In this document: piece after piece, positions 47,588 through 55,494 of the stretch
Layout of the letters: every line of letters starts with the position of its first letter
How positions within the stretch are numbered: the stretch's first letter is position 1
Source: Avichristensenella sp031550535
GTDB lineage: Bacteria; Bacillota; Clostridia; Christensenellales; Aristaeellaceae
NCBI GenBank assembly: GCA_031550535.1
Contig: JAVBOM010000018.1
Location: 1-64,000 of the forward strand
DNA: 64,000 nucleotides
Direction of reading: 5' to 3'
The notes under the pieces: generated by a model
Databases searched by the model: none
What the model was told of the DNA's origin: nothing
The model's input: the letters and a program-made list of their open reading frames with translations, nothing else
Program-made: the position numbers and the translations under genes

Positions 47588-48387
47588 AGCACCCAGTAGA
47601 TGAACTTCAGCACGTCCATGTAGTCGGCCGCCTCGTACTTTACCGTGCGCGCGCCGGTCCGCTCGCAGCCGGGGTACCAGCTCGCGTTCTGGGCGTCAAA
47701 ATGCTGCTTGTAGTTGATTTCCACGGTGAAAAACTCCGGCATCGGGTACATGCAATCGGCTTTCGGCTGCTGGACGGCCTTTGCCACCGTCTCACGGATG
47801 CGCTTTACAGCGACATGCGGGTGGATGGACAGGGACGCGTTGCCCATGCCCTCGCTGACCGGCACGGTCATGATGTTCGGGTTGACGGACTGGATCCATT
47901 CGCACAGCCCCTTGTCGCCGCACACGCAATACACCGGCACGCCGAGCATGGACGCGCTCAGGCAGTTGAGCATCAGTTCGCTGCACAGTTCGCCGTTGAT
48001 CAGCACGTGGTTGTTGCGACCGTTCATCGTGTGCGAAAGCGGGTTGGTGGGCATTTCCGCACCGGAATGATAGCCCGTGAACACCGCGCCGTCAAACGTC
48101 TCGTCCAGGCCCGCCATCATGGTCAGCGGGTGCTTCGCCCACGCGCGCAGGATGCGCGCCGCCTCCGGCAGCATCGTGGGGATGATGTTGCGCCCCGTGT
48201 CATGCGCGTCTTTGATGAGGATATCCCCGTACCCGGCCTCCAGCGCGCCCTCGCACGCCGCCGCGACCTCGCGCGACATCTGCTCGCGGAAGTACGTGTA
48301 GTCCTCTTTGCCGTGTTCCGTCTCGTCCCAGTGGGCAATGCCGGCGGTTCCCTCAATGTCCGCGCTGATGAAGAGCTTTTTCATCAT
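47584..48387 (-). CDS. D-aminopeptidase, M55 family (DppA-like)
   Basis: 267 residues with the full zinc site: SADIEGTAGI (Asp, Glu), IKDAHDTGRNI (His), FTGYHSGA (His) and INGELCSEL (Glu). B. subtilis DppA forms decamers and removes N-terminal D-alanine from peptides. AAAAGGGAGACAC precedes the ATG pair; ATG 48387 or the adjacent ATG 48384 could be used. It lies between the M20 and S66 peptidases and mirrors the B. subtilis dppA-ykfA set, which supports use of wall-derived peptides. Confidence 0.93.
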   Translation of the reverse strand: MMKKLFISADIEGTAGIAHWDETEHGKEDYTYFREQMSREVAAACEGALEAGYGDILIKDAHDTGRNIIPTMLPEAARILRAWAKHPLTMMAGLDETFDGAVFTGYHSGAEMPTNPLSHTMNGRNNHVLINGELCSELMLNCLSASMLGVPVYCVCGDKGLCEWIQSVNPNIMTVPVSEGMGNASLSIHPHVAVKRIRETVAKAVQQPKADCMYPMPEFFTVEINYKQHFDAQNASWYPGCERTGARTVKYEAADYMDVLKFIYWVL

Positions 48388-48400
48388 GTGTCTCCCTTTT

Positions 48401-49561
48401 CTAGTTATTCGTCAGGTATTCAAACGCCATCGCGGCGTGCATGGCCACGCCCACGGGCAGGCAGTCGTCGTTCAGGGCAAAGTGCCCGTTGTGCAGCGAC
48501 GCCTCGGAGCCCGATCCCACATGGTACATCGCGCCCGGCGCTTCCAGCAGGTAGTACGCGAAGTCCTCCGCGCCCATGCTGGACACGGTCAGCTCCCGCG
48601 TGTTCGCCTCGCCGTACAGGCGGCGGGCCACGGAAAGCACGCGCTCGGCCTCCCGCGCGTCGTTGACCGCCGCGCAGTACCCGCGCCGGATGCGCACGCG
48701 TGCGCCGCCGTTCATCGCGTGCGCGATGCCCTCGATCATCTGCGGCAGACGCCGGTGCATCAGGTCGCGGATGTCCGGGGTGAGCGTCCGGAGCGTGCCG
48801 TGCAGCCCCACCTCGTCGCAGAGGATGTTGTTCGTCGCGCCGCCGTGGATGCTGCCGATGGTGACGACGGCGGAATCCGTCGCCTCGATCTCCCGGGAGA
48901 CGAGCGTCTGCAGCGCCGTGATGACCTGCGCGGCGATCATGATCGCATCCGTGCCGCTTCGTGGGTGCGCGCCGTGGCCGCTCTTGCCCAGGATGTCGAT
49001 GAACATCTCGTCGCAGGCGGCGTACACCGCGCCGCCCTTTGTGGCGATGCGGCCGGCGGGCGCTTGGGCCGCCACGTGGATGCCGTATACCGCGTCCACG
49101 CCGCGCATGACCCCGGCTTGTACCATCAGTTCCGCGCCGCCGGTCGTCTCCTCCGCGGGCTGAAACAGCAGCCGCACGGTGCCGGGCAGCTCGGCCCGCG
49201 TCTCGAACAGCAGCTTCGCCGCACCCAGCAGCATGGCCGCGTGCGCATCGTGCCCGCAGGCGTGCATTTTGCCCGGGTGCTCGGACGCGAACGGCAGGCC
49301 GGTTTCCTCCTGAATGGGCAGCGCGTCAAAATCCGCGCGCAGGGCTACGGTCTTGCCGGGCAGCCCGCCCGTGATCTCGCCGACGATCCAGGATTCTTCG
49401 GCCACGTAGGGCACGCCAATCTCGTCCAGCGTGTCCCGGATCAGCGCGCGCGTCTTGTGCTCCTCAAAGCCGATTTCCGGCACGCGGTGCAGCCTGTGGC
49501 GGATATTCGCCGTCCAGTCGGATAGCGCGCCGGCGCGCGCGAGTATCGTTGCGTCGTTCAT
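48401..49561 (-). CDS. M20-family amidohydrolase (N-acyl amino acid/peptide deacylase)
   Basis: 386 residues. A di-metal site is visible: KMHACGHDAHAAMLLGAAK, LFQPAEETTGG and SMGAEDFAYY, with the dimerisation domain in the middle (GKSGHGAHPRSGTDAI). This is the HipO/AmhX group that hydrolyses N-acyl bonds of amino acids or small peptides. No signal peptide is present, so it acts in the cytoplasm. The start has only a weak ribosome binding site (GGTAGGTC). It is 13 bases upstream of the M55 gene and about 310 bases after alanine racemase, with a type A repeat in that gap. Confidence 0.9.
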   Translation of the reverse strand: MNDATILARAGALSDWTANIRHRLHRVPEIGFEEHKTRALIRDTLDEIGVPYVAEESWIVGEITGGLPGKTVALRADFDALPIQEETGLPFASEHPGKMHACGHDAHAAMLLGAAKLLFETRAELPGTVRLLFQPAEETTGGAELMVQAGVMRGVDAVYGIHVAAQAPAGRIATKGGAVYAACDEMFIDILGKSGHGAHPRSGTDAIMIAAQVITALQTLVSREIEATDSAVVTIGSIHGGATNNILCDEVGLHGTLRTLTPDIRDLMHRRLPQMIEGIAHAMNGGARVRIRRGYCAAVNDAREAERVLSVARRLYGEANTRELTVSSMGAEDFAYYLLEAPGAMYHVGSGSEASLHNGHFALNDDCLPVGVAMHAAMAFEYLTNN

Positions 49562-49619
49562 GGGCTTGTTGACCTACCTTTCCGCATTGGCAGCAGATAT
49601 GGCACCTGAACCCGGGAGG

Positions 49620-49647
49620 TTTGGAGGGGTCCGCAGCTCCCTCCAAG
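49620..49647. promoter_or_regulatory. Perfect 8-bp hairpin upstream of the M20 gene
   Basis: TTGGAGGG and CCCTCCAA arms around a 10-base loop, about 60 bases before the M20 start. No U tract; a possible leader structure. Confidence 0.4.
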
Positions 49648-49707
49648 TGCAATCAGGCCCAGCGGCGTGTACGGTGGGCCGCCGCAGATTCCAGAACCAG
49701 TCCCGCA

Positions 49708-49764
49708 GGAAAGGATTTCTTACGAAATCCTCTTATGGCGCTGATTTTTCAAATCCGCGCCGCG
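49708..49764 (-). repeat. Type A dispersed repeat, copy 12
   Basis: Reverse copy lacking part of the GCGCC arm (ATGGCGCTGATTTTTC) in the 309-base gap between alanine racemase and the M20 gene. The rest of that gap holds only hairpins. Confidence 0.8.
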
Positions 49765-49859
49765 CCGGACTGGTGGCGGAATCTGTACGTTTACCCAGGG
49801 CCGCCCGGAAACGCGTGAGCGTTTCAGGCCCTGTCCTCCTCGTCGTTCCCTTCTCCCTC

Positions 49860-49883
49860 ATCAGAAAGCCTCAGCTTTCTGAT
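49860..49883 (-). promoter_or_regulatory. Hairpin covering the alanine racemase stop codon
   Basis: ATCAGAAAGC and GCTTTCTGAT form a perfect 10-bp stem with a 4-base loop. It has no T-run, so it is more likely an mRNA 3'-end or stability element than a terminator. Confidence 0.45.
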
Positions 49884-51034
49884 GACACTTCCATCGCCGC
49901 CGCGATCTCCATCACCTGCCCGCCCTCCACGTACACCCTCGGCACGCGGCGGCTCACCATGGCCATGTACTCGTTGCAATACCCCTTGGAAAACCCGGCG
50001 TACTCGTGGATGCCGATGGACCCGCCCAGCAGCGTCGCCACGTCTCCGGCCTTCACGTCCGGTATCTCCGTCACGTCCACCATCGTAAGGTCCATGCACA
50101 CCACGCCGAGCACGTTCGCGCGCTGGCCGTTGATTTCCGCCTGCCCGCACGCCGACATCGCGCGCGGATACCCGTCCGCGTAGCCGATGGCGAGCGTCGC
50201 CACGCGCGTGCGCCGCGTCAGCGGGTGGTCCGCGTCGTAGCCCAGGCATTCGCCCGGCTCCGCCCAAAAGACGCGGACGATCCGGGTTTTGAGCGCCATG
50301 GCGAAGCGGATGTTGTCCGGGCGCGGGTAATCCTGCGGCGTATGGCCTAGGATGAAGGCGGCGTCGCGCACCGCGTCAAACTGATACTGCGGATACCGCC
50401 ACATGCCGATGCTGTCCAGCAGGTGCAGCATCGGGGTCGCGACGCCGCGCGCCGCGAGCGCGTCCCGGACGGACAGCAGCCGCTCTGCCTGCTTCAGGTC
50501 GTGCGCGGGGGACCGGCGCTGCAGGTGGCTGAACAGGCTCATGAACGAAAGCCCCGGCAGCGCGGCAATGCGCGCGGCGGCGTCCGGCGCTTCCTCCGTG
50601 GAGAAGCCCAGTCGGTTCAGCCCCGTATCCACTTTGATATGGAAGGGAAGGGTCCGGCCCTCGGCGGCTGCCCGGGCGGACAGCGCCTGCGCGGCTTCCA
50701 CGGAGAACAGCGTCGGTTCGATGGTGGGGTGCGCAAACAGCGCGTCGTACTCCGGCACGAACGTCTCGCCCATGATCAGGATTCGGGCATCCCCGGGCAG
50801 CGCGCGCGCCAGCTCCACCGCCTCGGCCATGCAGGCCACGGCGAACAGGCGTCCGCCCTCGCGGTACAGGATTTTCGCCAGCGGCGCGGCGCCCAGACCG
50901 TACGCGTTCGCCTTCAGCACCGTGAAGTGCGCGACACCCGGCGCCAATTCCGCCAGGGCATTCCGGTAGTTGAACAGAATCCGGTCCACGTCGATTTCCG
51001 CCCAGGTGCGGGCGGTGGCCAATTCATAGTTCAT
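49871..51034 (-). CDS. Alanine racemase
   Basis: 387-residue PLP enzyme. The PLP lysine is in FTVLKANAYGLGAAPLAK (about residue 41) and the catalytic tyrosine in TLAIGYADGYPRAM. Other blocks are IKVDTGLNRLGF, AMALKTRIVRV and VVCMDLTMVDVT. It interconverts L- and D-alanine. The ATG overlaps the stop of the ABC ATPase gene (ATGA), so it belongs to the peptide-transport operon. Here it probably converts D-alanine freed from imported wall peptides to L-alanine for catabolism, rather than supplying D-alanine for wall synthesis; a biosynthetic copy elsewhere is expected. Confidence 0.95.
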   Translation of the reverse strand: MNYELATARTWAEIDVDRILFNYRNALAELAPGVAHFTVLKANAYGLGAAPLAKILYREGGRLFAVACMAEAVELARALPGDARILIMGETFVPEYDALFAHPTIEPTLFSVEAAQALSARAAAEGRTLPFHIKVDTGLNRLGFSTEEAPDAAARIAALPGLSFMSLFSHLQRRSPAHDLKQAERLLSVRDALAARGVATPMLHLLDSIGMWRYPQYQFDAVRDAAFILGHTPQDYPRPDNIRFAMALKTRIVRVFWAEPGECLGYDADHPLTRRTRVATLAIGYADGYPRAMSACGQAEINGQRANVLGVVCMDLTMVDVTEIPDVKAGDVATLLGGSIGIHEYAGFSKGYCNEYMAMVSRRVPRVYVEGGQVMEIAAAMEVSSES

Positions 51035-51963
51035 AGCTGCTTTCTGTATCCTTCCAGTTCCGCTTGATTGCCCAGCACAAAGTGCCCGGGCGCGGGCTCC
51101 GCCCAGACGGGCCCGTCCTTAGTATAATCATGCGCAGCCGGATTGTAAACCATCAATACCTTCTCTTTTTCGGACGCCGGGTCTGGCATCGGGATGGCCG
51201 ACAGCAGCGCCCGCGTGTACGGGTGCAGCGGGCAGCGGAACAGCTCCTCCGTCTCCGCCAGCTCGACCAGTTTCCCCTTGTGGATCACCGCGATGCGGTC
51301 GCAGATGAAGCGCATCACGGACAGATCGTGTGAGATGAACAGGTACGTCAGCCGCTTCTCCCGCTGGAGTGACGACAGCAGGTTCAGCACCTGCGCGCGG
51401 ATTGACACGTCCAGCGCCGAGATCGGCTCGTCCGCGATGATGAACTCCGGCCCCATGATGAGCGCCCGCGCGACGCCGATGCGCTGCCGCTGCCCGCCGG
51501 AGAACTCGTGCGGGAACCGGCTCGCGAACTCCGGCAAAAGGCCCACGTCCATCAGCGCCCGGTCCACACGCGCCTTGCGCTCCTCGGCGGACATCTTCTT
51601 TTCCCAGCGGTACAGCCCTTCGGACACGATGTAATCGACCTTGGCGCGCTCGTTTAGCGACGCCATCGGGTCCTGGAAGATCATCTGGATACGCCGCGTT
51701 ACCTCGCGGTCAAGCTGCTTGTCGATCTTGCCGTTGATCCGATGGCCCTTGAATGTCACAGTGCCCCGCGTCGTGGGGTAGATGCGGATGATCGTCCGGC
51801 CGATCGTCGTCTTGCCGGAGCCGGATTCGCCCACCAGCCCGAACGTCTCGCCTCGAAAGATATCAAAGCTGACGCCGTTCACGGCCTTCAGCAGCGAGGC
51901 CCCCCTGCCAAACGTGACCTCCATGTCCTTAACGGACAGCAGCACTTCGCGCTCATTCGCCAT
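51031..51963 (-). CDS. Oligopeptide ABC transporter ATPase (DppF/OppF-like)
   Basis: 310 residues. Walker A GESGSGKTT, Q-loop IQMIFQDPMASLNER, signature FSGGQRQRIGVARAL, Walker B FIIADEPISALD, H-switch ISHDLSVM, and the C-terminal oligopeptide-type extension LHPYTRALLSAIPMPD. ATG 51963 is chosen because GGAGGTGA lies just upstream; an in-frame ACG/GTG region before it falls in that site. It overlaps the DppD gene by 11 bases. Its C-terminus lacks the four-cysteine cluster seen in many OppF/DppF proteins. It powers peptide uptake with the next subunit. Confidence 0.93.
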   Translation of the reverse strand: MANEREVLLSVKDMEVTFGRGASLLKAVNGVSFDIFRGETFGLVGESGSGKTTIGRTIIRIYPTTRGTVTFKGHRINGKIDKQLDREVTRRIQMIFQDPMASLNERAKVDYIVSEGLYRWEKKMSAEERKARVDRALMDVGLLPEFASRFPHEFSGGQRQRIGVARALIMGPEFIIADEPISALDVSIRAQVLNLLSSLQREKRLTYLFISHDLSVMRFICDRIAVIHKGKLVELAETEELFRCPLHPYTRALLSAIPMPDPASEKEKVLMVYNPAAHDYTKDGPVWAEPAPGHFVLGNQAELEGYRKQL

Positions 51964-53005
51964 GGCTGTCACCTCCGTGCGTCTGGCGCAGGTGCCGGAT
52001 GATCTCCGGCGGCGCGACCTTCGGCGCGCGCGGGTCCAGCAGCCATGTCCGCGCCTTGTGCGTCGGGCTCAGCGTGAAGTACGGCGGCCGGAGCGCAAAG
52101 TCAACCTTGAGCGCGTGCGGGTTGCGCGGGGCGAACGCGTCGCCCTGGATTTCGTTAAACAGGTTGGGCGGCGTGCCCTTGATGGCGTACAGGTCCTGCC
52201 CCTTCACGCCAAGCTGGGGCAGCGACGACAGCAGCGCCCACGTGTACGGGTGCGCCGGCTCGTAGAACACCTCTTCCGTGGTGCCCAGCTCCACGATGTC
52301 GCCCGCGTACATCACGGCAATGCGGTCCGCCACGTTGGCGACCACGCCCAGGTCGTGCGTGATGTAGATGGTCGTCAGGTCGTATTTCACCTTCAGCGCC
52401 TTGATCAGGTCCAGAATCTGCGCCTGGATCGTCACGTCCAGCGCCGTGGTCGGCTCGTCGCAGATCAGTATCTTGGGCCGGCACGCCATCGCGATGGCGA
52501 TGACCACGCGCTGGCGCATGCCGCCGGAAAACTCGTGCGGGTACTGCTTCGCGCGCCGCGCGGGATCGGGGATGCCGACATCCGTCAACATTTCCACGAC
52601 CGCCTTCTTCAGCGCCGCGCCGGAAAGCCCCTGGTGCAGGCGGATGGCTTCGCCGATCTGCGATCCGACGGTTTTCAGCGGGTTCAGGCTGGTCATCGGG
52701 TCCTGCATGACCATCGCCAGCTCGCGCCCCCGGATGGCCAGCCATTCGTTCTCGGTCGTAAAGGCGGCCATGTCCTTGTCGCCGTAGAGAATCTGCCCGT
52801 GGCTGACCCAGCCGTTCTTGTCCAGCATCCCCATGAACGTCTTGACGAACACGGACTTACCCGATCCGCTCTCGCCCACGATGGCGAGGCTCTCACCCTT
52901 GTACAGGTCCAGCGAAGCGCCCCGGATGGCCGTCAGCGTCTGCCCGCGCAGGGAGAACTTGACCTCCACGTCCTGCGCGCTCAGGATGATGTTTTCTTGA
53001 CTCAT
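51953..53005 (-). CDS. Oligopeptide ABC transporter ATPase (DppD/OppD-like)
   Basis: 350 residues. Walker A GESGSGKSV, Q-loop VMQDPMTSLNP, signature FSGGMRQRVVIAIAM, Walker B ILICDEPTTALD, H-switch ITHDLGVV, and AHPYTWALLSSLPQL with GTPPNLF in the C-terminal extension. The last 30 or so residues (PPEIIRHLRQTHGG) add a short basic tail. It pairs with the DppF-like ATPase. It starts 12 bases after the permease gene, with GGAGGTGG before the ATG. Confidence 0.93.
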   Translation of the reverse strand: MSQENIILSAQDVEVKFSLRGQTLTAIRGASLDLYKGESLAIVGESGSGKSVFVKTFMGMLDKNGWVSHGQILYGDKDMAAFTTENEWLAIRGRELAMVMQDPMTSLNPLKTVGSQIGEAIRLHQGLSGAALKKAVVEMLTDVGIPDPARRAKQYPHEFSGGMRQRVVIAIAMACRPKILICDEPTTALDVTIQAQILDLIKALKVKYDLTTIYITHDLGVVANVADRIAVMYAGDIVELGTTEEVFYEPAHPYTWALLSSLPQLGVKGQDLYAIKGTPPNLFNEIQGDAFAPRNPHALKVDFALRPPYFTLSPTHKARTWLLDPRAPKVAPPEIIRHLRQTHGGDSHGE

Positions 53006-53017
53006 ACGGCCACCTCC

Positions 53018-54442
53018 TTACACGTGGTTGCGCGGGTCGGCCGCGTCGGAAAACGCGTTGCCCAGCGCGTAGAATGAAATCGTGATGATCGACACGATGA
53101 TCACGGGGAAAATAAGCTGATACGTCAGCGACGGGTCGGTCATGACGAGCCGCCCCTCGTTTAGCAAATTGCCCAGCGAGGGCAGGCTGACCGGCAGCCC
53201 CAGGCCGATGTACGTGAGGAACACCTCCGTGCCGATGGCGTCCGGAATCGCCAGCGCCGTGCGCAGCATGATGACCGACACCAGATATGGCAGCAGGTTC
53301 CGCATGATCATGCGCGGGGTGCTGGTGCCCAGGCACCGCGACGCGAGGTTATACTCCCGGTCGCGGATGATGACGATCTGGTTCCGGACAAACCGCGCCA
53401 TGCCGAGCCAGCCCGTGATGCACATGACGAAGATGATCGTGGACAGCGACGGGCGCAAGATATACGTAATCAGGATGCGGACGACCGTGGACGGGATGTT
53501 CTCCAGGACGTTATACGCCTCCGTGAACAGCCGGTCCAGCCGCCGGACATAGCCCCAGATCGCGCCCATGACGATGCCGATGAGCGTGCACAGCACGCCG
53601 ACCGATACGCCGATGAACAGCGACGTGCGCGTGCCCGACCAGATGCGCGCCCACAGGTCCTGGCCGATGGTGTTGGTACCGAACCAGAACGCCTGCGCCG
53701 TGCGGTCCGACCGGAGCGCGGTTTCCGCCATGGTGACGGCCGGGAACTGCTTCGCGCCGGCCGCGCGCTCCGGCACGTCAATATCCGCCGTGGCGACGTA
53801 GACCTCCGCCGAAGGCGTCAGGTTGATGGAGGTGGGCATGAACACGCGCGGCCAGCTTGCCGGGATGCCGTCCTTCTCCTCGGTGATGTCGTAGCGCAGG
53901 TAGTTGGACTGAATCCAGCCCGTAACGCCGTCCAGCGTGCGCACGTAGGTGAACGCGCCTTCCTCCTCCAGCTTTTCCAGCCGCTGGCTGCGCGTGGTCA
54001 TGGTGATCTGGTTGTAGACGGTGGCCCAGGTCTTGCCGACCTCCGTCAGCGTCAGCTCCGTGCCTTTGGGAATGGTTTCGATCACATTGGTGAAGTACGG
54101 CCCTTTGTTGCGTATCTGCTTGCTGGTATCGTCGTAGTTATAGATGCGCGTGGGCGCCTTTTGGCCCGGCAGAAGCGGCTGGATGAACGTGAACGCCAGC
54201 ATAATCAGCAGGACGCTCAGGAAGAAGATCGACATGCGGTTGTGCAGGAACACCCGGAGCGTGGAGCGCCAGTACGAGTAGTTCGAGTAGCCCGTCCGCT
54301 CACTGGAGGATTCGTCAAAGGCAGCCTGCGCGAACAGCGCGTCGTCCACGGCGCCGGGGTCGGTTTCGGCAAACCGGTTTTTCAGCGCCTCGGATACGCC
54401 TTCGCTCAGCTTCTCGGCCTTGCGGTTGAAGGTCTTGCTCAT
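53018..54442 (-). CDS. Oligopeptide ABC transporter permease (DppC/OppC-like) with SH3b-like extracellular insert
   Basis: 474 residues, about 150-170 longer than typical DppC. A long charged N-terminal tail (1-65) precedes helix 1 (about 70-90). The extracytoplasmic loop (about 92-255) then contains a segment at about 120-186 that reads like a bacterial SH3 domain: IPKGTELTLTEVGKTWATVY, then LDGVTGWIQSNYLRYD. The canonical FGTNTIGQDLWARIWSGTRT motif and five helices follow, with the EAA-type loop around SLGNLLNEG. SH3b domains commonly hold enzymes to cell-wall peptides. The insert may help capture wall peptides at the translocator (inference). It overlaps DppB by one base. Confidence 0.88.
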   Translation of the reverse strand: MSKTFNRKAEKLSEGVSEALKNRFAETDPGAVDDALFAQAAFDESSSERTGYSNYSYWRSTLRVFLHNRMSIFFLSVLLIMLAFTFIQPLLPGQKAPTRIYNYDDTSKQIRNKGPYFTNVIETIPKGTELTLTEVGKTWATVYNQITMTTRSQRLEKLEEEGAFTYVRTLDGVTGWIQSNYLRYDITEEKDGIPASWPRVFMPTSINLTPSAEVYVATADIDVPERAAGAKQFPAVTMAETALRSDRTAQAFWFGTNTIGQDLWARIWSGTRTSLFIGVSVGVLCTLIGIVMGAIWGYVRRLDRLFTEAYNVLENIPSTVVRILITYILRPSLSTIIFVMCITGWLGMARFVRNQIVIIRDREYNLASRCLGTSTPRMIMRNLLPYLVSVIMLRTALAIPDAIGTEVFLTYIGLGLPVSLPSLGNLLNEGRLVMTDPSLTYQLIFPVIIVSIITISFYALGNAFSDAADPRNHV

Positions 54443-55386
54443 CAGCGGCTCCCCCTTTCCTTGCTGAGGTTGATCCGCGGATCGCAGATCGCCATGGCGA
54501 AGTCGCCCAGCAGCAGGCCGATGACGCCGATGGACGCGTACACCAGCACGAGCGCCTGCACCAGCGTGTTATCCTGGCGCTGGATGGCGTTGACCAGCAG
54601 GCCGCCCAGGCCCGGGATGGAAAACAGCGCCTCCACGTAGATGGAGCCGGTGATCGTATATAAAATGGACGAGGGCAGATACTGCGCCATCGGAATAAAC
54701 GCGTTGCGCATCACATGCCGCAGCATGATTTGCGAGTTTTTGACGCCCTTGGCCTTCGCCAGCTTGATGTAGTCCTTGTTCAGCTCGTCGACCATATAGC
54801 GCCTGATCCACATGGCGTTGGACGCGATGCCGCCGAGCGACATGCACAGAAGCGGGATAAACCACGTGGCGGGGTTGCTCTGCGTGAACAAAATCGGTAT
54901 TTTGAGCAGACCGGAAATGGTGACCTGAAAGAAAAGATAGTACACGATGGACGGCACCGCGTTGATGACGAGAATATAGCCGGTGCCCAGCTTGTCCCAG
55001 AATTTGCCCTTGGATTTGGCCATCAGAATGCCCAGCCCGCAGCCGAGCGCCAGCGACACAAACACGGACGCCAGGCCAAAGCACGCGGAGTAGGGGATTT
55101 TTTCGGCCAGAATCTGCGTGTTGGGCACCTTGGGGCGGAACACAATCGAACTGCCCAGGTCCCCGCGCAGCAGGTTCTTATAGAAGTTCACAAGTTGAAC
55201 GGGCACGGGGTCCAGCAGCCCCAGGTTCCGGAGAATGGCTTCCTTTGTCGTTTCGCTCATGGTATCCGCGCGATCGGCAAAATATCCTTCAACCGGCAGC
55301 AGCCGCATCAGGAGAAAGACGATCGTCAACACCAGGAACAGCGAAATGAGCGCAAAGACGAGCCGCTTGAAAAAGTACTTCAGCAT
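54442..55386 (-). CDS. Oligopeptide ABC transporter permease (DppB/OppB-like)
   Basis: 314 residues with six membrane helices: FALISLFLVLTIVFLLMRLL at the N-terminus, the LGLLDPVPVQLVNFYKNLLR loop, RYMVDELNKDYIKLAKAKG with LRHVMRNAFIP as the ATPase-contact loop, and GSIYVEALFSIPGLGGLLV. ATG 55386 is chosen because AAAGAGGTG lies 6 bases upstream; the alternative GTG 55395 lies inside that site. It forms the pore with the DppC-like subunit. Confidence 0.93.
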   Translation of the reverse strand: MLKYFFKRLVFALISLFLVLTIVFLLMRLLPVEGYFADRADTMSETTKEAILRNLGLLDPVPVQLVNFYKNLLRGDLGSSIVFRPKVPNTQILAEKIPYSACFGLASVFVSLALGCGLGILMAKSKGKFWDKLGTGYILVINAVPSIVYYLFFQVTISGLLKIPILFTQSNPATWFIPLLCMSLGGIASNAMWIRRYMVDELNKDYIKLAKAKGVKNSQIMLRHVMRNAFIPMAQYLPSSILYTITGSIYVEALFSIPGLGGLLVNAIQRQDNTLVQALVLVYASIGVIGLLLGDFAMAICDPRINLSKERGSR

Positions 55387-55435
55387 CGGGTTCACCTCTT
55401 TGTGAAATCAGGCAACACAGTATGGGGTTATAAAT

Positions 55436-55472
55436 GTGAAAAAGCCAGGGGGCGGGTGAATGTCCCGCCCCC
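55436..55472 (-). terminator. Intercistronic terminator/attenuator after the peptide-binding protein gene
   Basis: GGGGGCGGG and CCCGCCCCC form a perfect 9-bp stem, followed on the minus strand by TGGCTTTTTC. It probably lets most transcripts stop after the binding protein and a minority continue into the membrane subunits. Confidence 0.75.
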
Positions 55473-55494
55473 GGCGCCGGGTATGTGGTTGTTG

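Noticed and set aside
49871..51034. Alanine racemase as the housekeeping wall-synthesis enzyme
   Set aside because: It is translationally coupled to a peptide importer and sits with D-amino-acid peptidases, so a catabolic role is more likely; not proven.
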